Notes: a model not told the origin generated them from the letters alone. A stretch of DNA of 58,301 bases from Flavobacteriaceae bacterium (GCA_017857815.1 JAFMCL010000016.1:1-58301); one strand, 5' to 3'; positions 45,401 through 54,477 are shown, counted from the first letter of the stretch. Numbers and translations: made by a program.

Positions 45401-45976
45401 ATGAGTTCTAAAAATGCCATTGATGAAGCAAATGAGAAATTGCTTTTTGAAGCTGAAAATGACAAGAAATTGAGTTACATAGAAAACACCAAAGAAGTTA
45501 CCATCATTGCTGCAGCAGCAGAAAACAACGCTTTAGGTAAAGACAACCGATTGATTTGGCATATACCAGAAGATCTTAAGCGTTTCAAACGACTTACTTC
45601 TGGTCATGCAATTATCATGGGTAGAAAAACTTTTGAATCGCTTCCCAAGGCGCTTCCCAATCGGCATAATATTGTTATTTCAAAAAATAAAAGTTATACT
45701 GCCGAAGGTGCTAGTGTGTGTCATAACCTTGAGGAAGCTATAGCCTTGGCTGAAAACGATAACCAACCTTTTATAATTGGAGGAGGGCAAATTTATGAGC
45801 AAGCAATGGAGATCGCACACAAAATCGAGCTGACTCGTGTCCACAAAGATTATGAGGCAGATACATTTTTTCCACTCATTGACCTCAATAAATGGAGCAA
45901 AGTATCGGAAGAAAGCATTGAGAACTCTAACAATGAACCTTCGCATTTTTCCTATTTAACCTTTATTAAAAAATAA
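45401..45976 (+). CDS. folA: Dihydrofolate reductase with an N-terminal extension
   Basis: The reductase domain starts at about residue 32 (EVTIIAAAAENNALGKDNRL) and contains IWHIPEDLKRFKRLT (catalytic acid; folate site), IIMGRKTFESLP (NADPH) and FIIGGGQIYEQAM. It is complete to residue ~190. The first ~30 residues are charged and predicted helical (EANEKLLFEAENDKKL) and are unusual. No ATG, GTG or sensible alternative start lies right before the domain, only Leu codons (TTG), so the extension is probably translated. A TACATTTG box at 45305-45312 may be its -7 element, without a clear -33. fabD follows after 11 bp. Confidence 0.92.
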   Translation: MSSKNAIDEANEKLLFEAENDKKLSYIENTKEVTIIAAAAENNALGKDNRLIWHIPEDLKRFKRLTSGHAIIMGRKTFESLPKALPNRHNIVISKNKSYTAEGASVCHNLEEAIALAENDNQPFIIGGGQIYEQAMEIAHKIELTRVHKDYEADTFFPLIDLNKWSKVSEESIENSNNEPSHFSYLTFIKK

Positions 45977-45987
45977 ATCAATTTAAG

Positions 45988-46869
45988 ATGGAAGCATATA
46001 TTTTTCCTGGACAAGGTTCTCAATTCCCGGGAATGGGTAAAGACCTTTTCGATCAATATGAGGTTGCAAAAAAACTATTTAATCTAGCCAACGAAATCTT
46101 GGGCTTCGATCTTTCAAAAATTATCTTTGAAGGCGTAAAAGAAGACCTTCAACAAACGAGTGTAACCCAACCCGCAATTTACGTTCATTCGGTGATCCTT
46201 TCCAAAGTAATGGGAGACAGCTTCAACCCTGATGCTGTCGCTGGGCATTCACTAGGAGAATTCTCGGCCTTGACTGCTGCAGGAGCGATTGACTTCGAGT
46301 CTGGATTAAAGTTGGTTGCCAAAAGAGCTGAAGCCATGCAAAAAGCATGTGATCACGAACCAGGAACCATGGCTGCTGTTCTTGGAATGGAAGACGGTTT
46401 GGTCGAAAAAATTTGTGCTGACACCGAAGGTATCGTTGTAGCGGCAAACTACAACTGCCCGGGCCAACTGGTCATTTCTGGTGCTGTGCCGGCGATTGAA
46501 ATGGCGTGTGATAGCCTTAAAAATGCTGGGGCAAGAAGGGCATTGATTCTTCCCGTGGGAGGTGCTTTTCATTCTCCTTTAATGGAGCCAGCAAGGATTG
46601 AGCTTGCAAACGCAATTGATGCTACTTCATTCAAAACACCACGATGCCCTGTCTATCAAAACGTTGTTGCTAAGGCTATTAACGACCCTTTGGAAATACA
46701 AAAAAACTTAATTGATCAGCTTACTGCTCCTGTAAAATGGACACAAAGCATCAATGAAATGCTAAAAGCAGGTGTAACTTCTTTTATTGAAGTTGGACCA
46801 GGAAAAGTGCTACAAGGTTTAGTGAAAAAGATTTCTAAAGAAGCAAACGCCGCTTCAGCTATAATCTAA
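45988..46869 (+). CDS. fabD: Malonyl-CoA:ACP transacylase
   Basis: Charges acyl carrier protein with malonate for fatty-acid synthesis. 293 aa. AYIFPGQGSQFPGMGKDLF at the N-terminus (oxyanion Gln), Ser88 in AGHSLGEFSAL, GAFHSPLMEPA (catalytic His) and IEVGPGKVLQGLVKKI are all intact. It follows folA by 11 bp and is convergent with the DegT-type aminotransferase, 4 bp away. Other fab genes are not in the window. Confidence 0.95.
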   Translation: MEAYIFPGQGSQFPGMGKDLFDQYEVAKKLFNLANEILGFDLSKIIFEGVKEDLQQTSVTQPAIYVHSVILSKVMGDSFNPDAVAGHSLGEFSALTAAGAIDFESGLKLVAKRAEAMQKACDHEPGTMAAVLGMEDGLVEKICADTEGIVVAANYNCPGQLVISGAVPAIEMACDSLKNAGARRALILPVGGAFHSPLMEPARIELANAIDATSFKTPRCPVYQNVVAKAINDPLEIQKNLIDQLTAPVKWTQSINEMLKAGVTSFIEVGPGKVLQGLVKKISKEANAASAII

Positions 46870-46873
46870 CTTG

Positions 46874-48010
46874 CTATTTCTTATCCAAGAACTCGAGAAT
46901 CGTATTAGTTATGTGATCAATTTGATCCTCTCCCAATTCCGTATGCATAGGTAAAGAGATGACCTCTTTTACAATTTGATTCGTAACCTCAAAGTCTGCA
47001 TTATTATACCTGTCGCTTCTGTAAGCCTTTTGAAGATGGAGTGGGATCGGATAATAAACGCCACAGGGGATTTCCTTTTTATTAAGTTGCTTTACTAAAT
47101 CATCGCGATACGCTTCAGAAACCCTGAGTGTATATTGGTGATAAACGTGAGAATCGCAATCTCCAGCTCTAAAAGGGGTTGTTATTTCTGGATGGTTACT
47201 TAAGCGTTGCGTATATTTTGCTGCCGCTGCTTTTCTCGACTCGTTATAATGATCTAAATATTCAAGTTTTATATCTAAAACTGCAGCTTGAATAGAATCC
47301 AGCCTTGAATTGACCCCTACCACATCATGGTGATATCGCTCATACATTCCATGATTTACCATTCCTCTCAGCGTATGGGCAAGCTTGTCATCATTTGTAA
47401 AAATAGCGCCTCCATCACCATAAGCACCAAGGTTTTTTGAAGGGAAAAAAGAAGTAGTTCCAACCTCCCCTATTGTTCCTGTCTTCATTTTGCTTCCGTC
47501 TGAAAAAGTATAATTAGCACCAACGGACTGCGCATTGTCTTCTACCACAAAAAGTTGATTTTCTTTGGCTATTGAAAGAATCTCCTCCATTGGAGCAGCT
47601 TGACCGAATAAATGAACGGGGATAATCGCTTTTGATCGAGGTGTGATTGCTTTTTTAAGAGCATCAAGGTCTATATTAAAAGTTTTTAAATCTACATCAA
47701 CCAACACGGGCGTTAATCCCAAAAGAGAAATCACCTCAACCGTTGCAGCGAATGTAAAATCAGCAGTGATGACTTCATCACCTGGCTTAAGCCCCAAGCC
47801 CATCAAAGCAATCTGAAGTGCATCTGTTCCGTTGGCACAGGGAATGACATGCTTGACTCCTAGATAATCTTCTAAGTTTTTTTGAAAACTTTTTACTTGA
47901 GGACCATTAATAAAGGAAGTTGCATCAAGGGTATCAACAATTGATTCCTTAACTCGCGCTTCTATTTTTTGATATTGACCCTTAAGGTCAACCATTTGAA
48001 TTTTTTTCAT
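46874..48010 (-). CDS. DegT/DnrJ/EryC1/StrS-family sugar-nucleotide aminotransferase
   Basis: 379 aa from ATG 48010 (MKKIQMVDLKGQY); a longer frame would need a TTG. The PLP lysine is in SFFPSKNLGAYGDGGAIFT; ANGTDALQIALMGLGLKPGD and VVEDNAQSVGA complete the cofactor site. The length and EVSIP-type ends fit enzymes that transaminate keto-sugar nucleotides (for example 3-keto-GlcNAcA, WbpE type) for surface polysaccharide or lipid A. Being divergent from the Kdo transferase gene supports an envelope role. Exact sugar not decidable. Confidence 0.88.
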   Translation of the reverse strand: MKKIQMVDLKGQYQKIEARVKESIVDTLDATSFINGPQVKSFQKNLEDYLGVKHVIPCANGTDALQIALMGLGLKPGDEVITADFTFAATVEVISLLGLTPVLVDVDLKTFNIDLDALKKAITPRSKAIIPVHLFGQAAPMEEILSIAKENQLFVVEDNAQSVGANYTFSDGSKMKTGTIGEVGTTSFFPSKNLGAYGDGGAIFTNDDKLAHTLRGMVNHGMYERYHHDVVGVNSRLDSIQAAVLDIKLEYLDHYNESRKAAAAKYTQRLSNHPEITTPFRAGDCDSHVYHQYTLRVSEAYRDDLVKQLNKKEIPCGVYYPIPLHLQKAYRSDRYNNADFEVTNQIVKEVISLPMHTELGEDQIDHITNTILEFLDKK

Positions 48011-48089
48011 AATCAATTAAAGCCCAAAATTAAAAAAAGGATTCGGCTTTCCTTAATAGATATATAAAAACTATTTTTGAAGTAATATT

Positions 48090-49331
48090 ATGATACATAT
48101 TCTTTACAATATTTTCCTTAACATTGCTTCCCCTGTTGTCTCAATATTGGGAATATTCTCAAATAAAATTTCCGTTTTCAACAAGGGCAGAAAGCATGTG
48201 TTTGAGCAACTCGCTGCTAGGTTTGAATCTCGGGATCGAGTAATTTGGTTTCATGCAGCATCTTTAGGAGAGTTCGAGCAAGCTCGCCCTCTGATTGAGG
48301 CTTGTCGAAATGAATTTAAAAATCATAAAATTTTACTTACATTTTTTTCGGCCTCGGGATATGAAATACAAAAAAACTATAAAAATGTAGATTTTGTGTC
48401 CTATCTCCCAATTGATACTTTCGCTAATGTCAAAAAGTTTTTGAATGTCATTGAGCCTGAATTGGCAGTTTTTATTAAATATGAGTTTTGGCCTAATTAT
48501 TTTACGGAAATGAGTAAGAGGAAAATTCCTCTAATTTCTGTGTCATGCATTTTTAGACCCGATCAGCTATTTTTCAAATGGTATGGAAAAGAATATAGAA
48601 AACTGCTGCTGGGAATTCATCATTTTTTTGTTCAAAACGAGTACTCAAAAAATTTACTCGAAACGATTGGCGTCAAAAACATCACGGTGAGTGGAGACAC
48701 TCGATTGGACAGGGTCTATGATTTGCTTAGTCAAGACAATCAGTTGGAAAAAATAGCACACTTTGTCGGAAATGAATTGTGTTTTGTGGCAGGAAGCACT
48801 TGGGCAGAAGACTATATTCTTTTGAATGATTTTTTAACTACACCAAAAAAAATAAAAATCATAATTGCCCCTCATGAGATTAATGAAAAATCAATTAAAG
48901 CGCTGGAGAAAAAGATAAAAGTTTCTCATACAAAATGGAGCACCTATGATTTAAAATCTAATGTTGAAAACAATATTTTAATTGTTGATACGATTGGACA
49001 ATTGACCAAAATTTATAGTTATGCTTCCTTTGCTTATGTTGGAGGCGGCATGGGGAACAGCGGACTCCACAACATCCTAGAGCCGGCTGTCTATGGAATC
49101 CCCATCATCATTGGGAAAAACTACAAACATTTTCAAGAAGCTGTTGATCTTGTCGATAACAAAGGAGTTGTTAGTGTCGAAAAAGAATCTGATTTTAATA
49201 ATATTTCCAATGATTTTATAAATAATAAAAAATTAAGAGATAGATTAGGGGATGCAAACTCAAACTATATTGTTTCAAACAAAGGCGCTACACCAAAAAT
49301 CATCAAATTCATAAAGTCTTTGTTAGATTAA
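48090..49331 (+). CDS. waaA: 3-deoxy-D-manno-octulosonic acid transferase
   Basis: Transfers Kdo from CMP-Kdo to lipid A precursors at the inner membrane; 413 aa, GT30 family. N-terminal membrane-associated helix (YNIFLNIASPVVSILGIF), then WFHAASLGEFEQARPLIEAC with the family's catalytic Glu. IKYEFWPNYFTEMSKRKIPL, SGDTRLDRV and GGGMGNSGLHNILEPAVYGIP (CMP-Kdo site) are all present. It proves a Gram-negative lipopolysaccharide. The alkaline phosphatase gene follows after 25 bp. Confidence 0.94.
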   Translation: MIHILYNIFLNIASPVVSILGIFSNKISVFNKGRKHVFEQLAARFESRDRVIWFHAASLGEFEQARPLIEACRNEFKNHKILLTFFSASGYEIQKNYKNVDFVSYLPIDTFANVKKFLNVIEPELAVFIKYEFWPNYFTEMSKRKIPLISVSCIFRPDQLFFKWYGKEYRKLLLGIHHFFVQNEYSKNLLETIGVKNITVSGDTRLDRVYDLLSQDNQLEKIAHFVGNELCFVAGSTWAEDYILLNDFLTTPKKIKIIIAPHEINEKSIKALEKKIKVSHTKWSTYDLKSNVENNILIVDTIGQLTKIYSYASFAYVGGGMGNSGLHNILEPAVYGIPIIIGKNYKHFQEAVDLVDNKGVVSVEKESDFNNISNDFINNKKLRDRLGDANSNYIVSNKGATPKIIKFIKSLLD

Positions 49332-49356
49332 ACCTAGATTCACTAAAAAACCAAAA

Positions 49357-50412
49357 ATGAAGAATGTTTTATTCCTGACCTTATTTACAATCTTTCATGT
49401 CATAGGGCAAAAAACTCCTGAAACTCCTGTCAATATTATATTAATGATAGGAGACGGAATGGGTTTAAGTCAGATTACAGCCGGTATGTATAGTAACGGA
49501 AACAAAACTGCTCTCGAAGAGTTTGAATATGTCGGGTTGTCTAAAACACATTCCTCAAAAAATCTAGTTACTGATTCTGCAGCTGGTGGTACAGCTATTG
49601 CCTGTGGTAAAAAAACACTGAATGGCTTTTTGGGTATGGACTTAGACAACAATAAATTAAGTTCAATATTAGAAATATGTAAATCAAGAGGTTACGCGAC
49701 TGGTTTGATTTCTACTTCCAGTATTGTTCACGCTACTCCTGCTTCATTTTATGCAAACGTATCTTCTAGAAGACAGTATCAAGACATCGCACTTCAGTTG
49801 AGTGAAAACGATGTTGATTATTTTATAGGAGGTGGGAAAAAACATTTTCAAAACAGAGAAGACGACCGAAATTTGATTTCAGAAATGAAGGACTATGAAA
49901 TGGTGAATAGCTTAAATAAATTCCGTCAATCAACTTCAAATAAATTAGGGTTTTTCACTTATTACGACGAGCCGCCTAGAATAAATGATGGAAGAAAACC
50001 AAAGCTCAACGAAGCCTTGACGGCAACTTTAGAAAAACTCGACCAAAGAGAAAAACCTTTCTTCCTCATGGTTGAAGGTTCTCAAATTGATTGGGGGGGG
50101 CACGCAAATGAAATCGACTATATTACTTCAGAATTTAAAGATTTTGACGGTGCAATTTCTGTAGCGGTAAATTATGTGAATTTAAATCCCAATACTCTAT
50201 TAATTGTTACCGCAGATCACGAAACAGGAGGCTTGGCAATAACGCTAGGAAAAACAAACCCATACACTTTTAGGTCAGATTTTAGTACTGGAGGTCATAG
50301 CGCCACTATGGTTCCCGTTTTTAGTTATGGAGCCTGTGCAGATAAATTTAGCGGCATTTATGAAAACACCGCTATTTTTGAAAAAATGCTAGAGACGGTA
50401 AAAGGAAATTAG
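49357..50412 (+). CDS. Alkaline phosphatase (PhoA-like)
   Basis: 351 aa with a short signal peptide (NVLFLTLFTIFHVIGQ). The metal and catalytic motifs are in order: ILMIGDGMGLSQIT, Ser74 in VTDSAAGGTAIACG, VEGSQIDWGGHANE, VTADHETGGLAI and a C-terminal GGHSATMVPVF His. Exported phosphomonoesterase that scavenges phosphate in the periplasm. Compared with E. coli PhoA (~450 aa) it is short, missing the crown and insert regions. It is 25 bp after waaA and convergent with the CotH-like gene, 2 bp away. Confidence 0.9.
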   Translation: MKNVLFLTLFTIFHVIGQKTPETPVNIILMIGDGMGLSQITAGMYSNGNKTALEEFEYVGLSKTHSSKNLVTDSAAGGTAIACGKKTLNGFLGMDLDNNKLSSILEICKSRGYATGLISTSSIVHATPASFYANVSSRRQYQDIALQLSENDVDYFIGGGKKHFQNREDDRNLISEMKDYEMVNSLNKFRQSTSNKLGFFTYYDEPPRINDGRKPKLNEALTATLEKLDQREKPFFLMVEGSQIDWGGHANEIDYITSEFKDFDGAISVAVNYVNLNPNTLLIVTADHETGGLAITLGKTNPYTFRSDFSTGGHSATMVPVFSYGACADKFSGIYENTAIFEKMLETVKGN

Positions 50413-50414
50413 AA

Positions 50415-51434
50415 TTACTTTGTTCGCATACCGTTAATTATTTTCTTCTTAAACGCATCATCATCCTCAAGGACTTCAAAAAAACTGGTCAAAAACTTTT
50501 TAGAATCACTGTACTGGGATTCTATATCAAACTGAGATTCGAAATCCTCTAAAAGTTTGAAAAAACTATCCTTTTTTGTAAGGTATTGTTGTCTAACTTC
50601 TTGAACCAAATCTTCATCTCTTTTAAAACCTCTGTATTTTCTATCTCGAACACTATCAATGCCTAAGTTACTATTCACGACGGAATAGCTAGGGTTTACA
50701 AAGCCAGACATGTCAAAATCATAGGGCAAAGGAATAATTTTATTGTCAACAAAAAGAAGCTTTCCATTGTGTTGATAAGCAACCGAATAATCCGTGTTCC
50801 CTATTAAGTATTGATGCATTGAAACCTTGATTGAAGTGATTGCGTCCATCGCCAATGGATGGGTATAGCGCTCAAAGGCTCTTCCTTCAAAACGATCCGC
50901 AACATTATCGTCATCCTCAATTAGAAAGCCTTTAAGTTGGTGAGAAATAATTTTTTTCCCTTTAATTTCTTCAAGTGTCACATCAACTCTTCTTGTTTTA
51001 AAATGGTAAGGAGATATGTTTTCATAAAACTTATAGGCTAAATACTCCTGAAGGATATTGTCATTTTTTTCTTTCTCTAAAAGACAAGGCAACACAAGTT
51101 TTAAGCTTTTATTCCCTTCAAACAATGTTCCATTACCATTCGACTTTTTAATTTTCATTTTAATCGGCGGAAAGTAACATTTTGACCTTCTAAAATTGCC
51201 TCTCGCTCGTAAAGAGACATCAACAGTCTCCCAAACATTGTCTTGTTGATAAGAAAGTGTTGTCTTAATTAATATAGAATCATTGGTTTTGACCCTCATA
51301 TTTTTATTAGAATAACTAAGTTTAATGTTTAAAGGTGACTGAACCTGAAAGAGTAATGTTGTTTTGTTTTCATTTTGAGCGATTGCTCCAAAAAAAATAA
51401 AAAAACTCAAGAGGAAATATATTTGTTTATTCAT
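50415..51434 (-). CDS. Exported CotH-like / hypothetical protein
   Basis: 339 aa with a signal peptide (QIYFLLSFFIFFGAIAQ). SLRARGNFRRSKCYFPPIKM recalls the R-x-R-G-x-S/N-x-R/x-x-x-x-x-x-P region of CotH proteins. MHQYLIGNTDYSVAYQHNG and IIPLPYDFDMSGFVNPSYS look like a kinase-like catalytic loop (Asn/Asp) and metal-binding D-F-D motif. CotH is an atypical protein kinase, so an exported kinase-like enzyme is conceivable; similarity is at motif level only. Its start overlaps, on the other strand, the longest reading of the bestrophin-like gene. Confidence 0.5.
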   Translation of the reverse strand: MNKQIYFLLSFFIFFGAIAQNENKTTLLFQVQSPLNIKLSYSNKNMRVKTNDSILIKTTLSYQQDNVWETVDVSLRARGNFRRSKCYFPPIKMKIKKSNGNGTLFEGNKSLKLVLPCLLEKEKNDNILQEYLAYKFYENISPYHFKTRRVDVTLEEIKGKKIISHQLKGFLIEDDDNVADRFEGRAFERYTHPLAMDAITSIKVSMHQYLIGNTDYSVAYQHNGKLLFVDNKIIPLPYDFDMSGFVNPSYSVVNSNLGIDSVRDRKYRGFKRDEDLVQEVRQQYLTKKDSFFKLLEDFESQFDIESQYSDSKKFLTSFFEVLEDDDAFKKKIINGMRTK

Positions 51435-51476
51435 ATTATAGTTAATAGATTTATTGAAATAAAAATAACAAAAATT

Positions 51477-52223
51477 GTGATACGATATCTATCAATTATT
51501 AATCATAGGACTTTAATTACGATTTTACTTTCCTTGCTCATCCCTTTCAGCGCATATAGATTCAATATCGTGTATAATATTGATCTCACTTTAATCAGCC
51601 TTGCGATAATATTTCCGTTAGTTTTTGCAATTAGAGGGGCTTTTAAAAGACGTGAAAAAGCTTTAGAACACCTTAGTTTGTATCGAGGCTCTCTAAAGAC
51701 GATCGAATATTTTTTCATGAGCAACTCAAAATTGAGCGATGAATCTAAAAATGATGCCAAGGTTCTTTTGACCGATTTAAGTGATACTTTCTTAAATTAT
51801 TTATCAAAAGATGACAATAATGCAGAAGAAATTGACAGGAAAACAGAATCATTATTTGATTTCATCATTTCCCACAACGAAGAAATTTCTGGAGGTGTAA
51901 AGCAAAAGATCTTTAGGTTCATGAGAGACCTTCATGTTGCTCAAGAAAAACTAATTTCAATACATACGCACAGAACGCCCATAAGCCTAAAAGCTTATTG
52001 TCTCATCTTTATCTATCTTTTCCCTGTAATTTACACACCAACAATCATTAACAAGATCGGAATCGACAATCCTTCTGAATTAACTTATTTTATAGTATTG
52101 TTGAGTGAATTTATTCTGATTTCTCTTTACAACATTCAAGATCAAATGGAATATCCTTTCGATCGAGATGGTTTGGATGATATTAAGCTTGACAACTATA
52201 AGATCAATCGGGTAATTGATTAG
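51477..52223 (+). CDS. Bestrophin-like membrane protein
   Basis: About 248 aa. Two N-terminal hydrophobic helices (LITILLSLLIPFSAY, LISLAIIFPLVFAIRGAF), a charged middle and two C-terminal helices, ending LYNIQDQMEYPFDRDGLDDI. The (D/E)-x-PFDxDxxDD segment is the family mark of bestrophin-type anion channels and their bacterial relatives. The frame is open from 51375 but that part would lie inside the divergent gene; GTG 51477 is the best start I see, with no ATG nearby. Start remains uncertain. Confidence 0.6.
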   Translation: MIRYLSIINHRTLITILLSLLIPFSAYRFNIVYNIDLTLISLAIIFPLVFAIRGAFKRREKALEHLSLYRGSLKTIEYFFMSNSKLSDESKNDAKVLLTDLSDTFLNYLSKDDNNAEEIDRKTESLFDFIISHNEEISGGVKQKIFRFMRDLHVAQEKLISIHTHRTPISLKAYCLIFIYLFPVIYTPTIINKIGIDNPSELTYFIVLLSEFILISLYNIQDQMEYPFDRDGLDDIKLDNYKINRVID

Positions 52224-52845
52224 CTTTCTTTTTAAAGACTGTCATTAACTGCTTTGATGTTTTGACTTTGTGCACAATAAGCCCATTTAACGTCTCCTGT
52301 AATCAGCCTTTCTGGCTGTGCTTTTGTCTTTGATTAAAGTTCAACCATTGACTCAATTGTTGACAAACATCAATAACGTTTTTTCGAAATCATTAAACCA
52401 AACCCTTCTTTCTGGTGTAGTATTTTATTTCACATTAATTCCCCGATTGAATTTTATTAAGGTCAATCAAAGCACAATTGAGGATCAGTGAAACTCGCTT
52501 AAAAGAATTCCATCAAGCAGCACCACAAAAAGAATGAAAACGTTCAAATAGAACCATCAGACTAAAGCAGTTCATCTTGTTGTTAATCAGATGTTTGTAA
52601 TTTTTATGAGTAAGTGAAATAAACAATTAAAACTCAAGATTGATAGGATTAACATTAAAATAACCAATAAGCTACCTTAATATGAATTAAACATAAATTA
52701 GATAGTGTAAATTGACTAATTTTATCTTAAATAAAATTTAATATGGTAAATATGGTAATTTAATATACTATTTGGGTAAAATATTTAAATAATTACAATG
52801 GAAACAGTCTTACCTTTGAATATCATTATAAAAAAGGTTATTGTT
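52224..52845. other. Gene-poor intergenic stretch
   Basis: About 620 bp without a complete gene. On the minus strand 52330-52235 encodes a fragment, ERLITGDVKWAYCAQSQNI, and 52560-52440 another, but both are cut by stops and phase changes; I could not match them to a family, and they may be relics of an insertion. 52600-52845 is extremely AT-rich and must hold the promoter of the next gene. Confidence 0.35.
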
Positions 52846-53253
52846 ATGAAAAAATTATTATTTATTGTCTTATTGATCTCAATCACAATGTTAAATGCAA
52901 ACTTTGATCGGACTGAATCAACGGTTGAAAAAAAATTAGATTCAATCAGTAATGCTTATGTTGGATTAAGCTTAATCGAGGAAAAAGCCCTTGACGCAAT
53001 TAAAAATGAAGACTATGTCTTTATCGAAAAAATTATCAAGGACGGAATGTTAAGCCCTAGAGCGTCTATTTTAGGGAAACCGCTTATCATCCATGCAGCA
53101 ATAAATGACAAAGCCGAGATGTTATTATTACTTGCCAGTTACGGCGCAATGATTAAAGATCCTGTTTGCGAAGAAGGTAAAAATATTATGGAATATGCCA
53201 TCGAAAACAATGCGATCCATGCACAAGCTCAAATCATCATAATTAGAGCATAA
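52846..53253 (+). CDS. Small secreted ankyrin-repeat-like protein
   Basis: 135 aa from ATG 52846, with a signal peptide MKKLLFIVLLISITMLNANF. Residues ~45-135 read like two to three degenerate ankyrin repeats: EKALDAIKNEDYVFIEKIIK, then GKPLIIHAAINDKAEMLLLL followed by ASYGA, and GKNIMEYAIENNAIHAQAQI. Ankyrin units mediate protein binding. An upstream in-frame ATG (52798) would add 16 residues before the signal peptide and is less likely. No functional link to neighbours. It is the last complete gene before the tRNA fragment. Confidence 0.65.
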   Translation: MKKLLFIVLLISITMLNANFDRTESTVEKKLDSISNAYVGLSLIEEKALDAIKNEDYVFIEKIIKDGMLSPRASILGKPLIIHAAINDKAEMLLLLASYGAMIKDPVCEEGKNIMEYAIENNAIHAQAQIIIIRA

Positions 53254-53398
53254 CAAAACATTCACACGGGCAGAATTCTATATTAATAATAGTTGAATTT
53301 GTAGTTGTGCTGCCAAAAGCTTGCAGGAAATTTCATTTCCTATTTCATCAAAAGAAATTATACGCAGGTTTGGAAAAAAATTAGACATAATAACAAAT

Positions 53399-53430
53399 AA
53401 AAAACCGCTATATATTTATAGCGGTTTTTT
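53399..53430. terminator. Terminator downstream of the tRNA-Leu 3' fragment
   Basis: AAAAAACCGCTATA (53399-53412) and its complement (53417-53430) form a 14-bp stem with a TATT loop; T runs follow on both strands. On the minus strand it lies 6 nt after the tRNA 3' end and is presumably its original terminator; it can also end the ankyrin-like transcript. Confidence 0.8.
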
Positions 53431-53436
53431 TGATTG

Positions 53437-53493
53437 TGCGGGTGAAGGGACTCGAACCCCCAAGCCGTGAAGCACTAGATCCTAAGTCTAGCG
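53437..53493 (-). tRNA. tRNA-Leu(UAG) 3' fragment, probable integration (att) site
   Basis: On the minus strand the 3' part of a tRNA-Leu is present: anticodon stem-loop CTAGA-CTTAGGA-TCTAG (53491-53475, anticodon UAG at 53484-53482), a variable arm, GGGGGTTCGAGTCCCTT T-arm and CACCCGCA acceptor strand. The expected 5' half (GCGGGTG acceptor strand and D-arm) is absent; the sequence upstream, from about 53494, is unrelated and AT-rich. Such 3' remnants arise when a tyrosine-integrase element inserts into a tRNA 3' end. The orientation puts the element to the right. CCA is not encoded. Confidence 0.85.
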
Positions 53494-53600
53494 TATATTT
53501 GCTCAAAGAAAGTTAAATTACTTGATTTACAATTAGTTACATTTTTATTGATATCATTTAAAATCATATAAAACCATCCGATTGTTTTTTTGAGAAGTTT

Positions 53601-54403
53601 TTATCCCGCTTCCTCAAAAAACTTTATTTGAAAGCATTTTCGAGCCTTTAAGTCTTGGTACGTTAGAGTGGGATTGCCTTTTTTAATGTCCAGAAATTCA
53701 CAAAAAGTATCAACTAATTTATGTAATGCAACGTTACTGTTACTAAAATACCCTATCTCCAAACATCCATAGAGCATTTCCACCAATGCAGCATACGAAC
53801 CTGACCAGATAATCTCTCTGCTGTTCTTTTCAATATTACGTTTTTCCAATTGGTCCTTTTAATCTTGAGATAGTTGGTAAAAGGCTCCATCCCCATTATC
53901 TTCGCCCAGATACCATCATGAGATGTATTGAACACCAGATTTTAAAATAGGGGCAACTCTTTACCAAGAAACCGTTATCCACATTTTTTTTAGTAAAATA
54001 GAGCTCATCAAAATGGGTCCGTTTTTGTTCCATATAGAGGAGAAAATCAATGTTTCTACCAAAAAATGAATTAACTTTTTTTATCTTCTTTACCAAAAAA
54101 TTCTTCTGTTGCTTCAACCCGACCTTGGGTAACCGGAGTTCACAGGAGCGTACCTCTGAGTAGTAGATTAGGTAGCGCATAGACTCCGTTTTAATGTATT
54201 CGAAAAGTTGGATTTCCTCGCTTATATTACGAAACCCTTTTATGTTCTATTGTGCCGCGAAGCTTTCTTAGAGTCTTTACACACAGTAAATAACCCAAGT
54301 TTGCTTTATCGAGAAAATTATGGTCGGAGCTTTCTATATCTTCCTACTCTTCATTGAATTCGGATTTTGTGGACTCGATAACATATTCTTGCCTTAATTT
54401 CAT
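53601..54403 (-). pseudogene. rteC: rteC pseudogene (tetracycline-element regulator RteC family)
   Basis: Reading the minus strand through several phases gives a near-complete RteC protein of ~265 residues. The pieces are an N-terminal part from ATG 54403 with an in-frame TAG, then RNISEEIQLFEYIKTESMR to KKVNSFFGRNIDFLLY and THFDELYF, then FNTSHDGIWAKI, then IIWSGSYAALVEMLYGCLEI to FFEEAG. The FFxRNxxF, THxDExYF, F-x-TSxD and W-S/T-G-S-x-x-A/D-L-x-E-x-x-Y motifs are those of RteC. At least three frameshifts and one stop make it nonfunctional. RteC relatives act in excision control of Bacteroidota conjugative transposons. Confidence 0.75.
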
Positions 54404-54477
54404 TGTGGTTTGGAATATGTTGGTTAGTTGTTTAGCGCAAGGTGCGACCAATCGAGTTTTTACAGATTACCCTTCAA

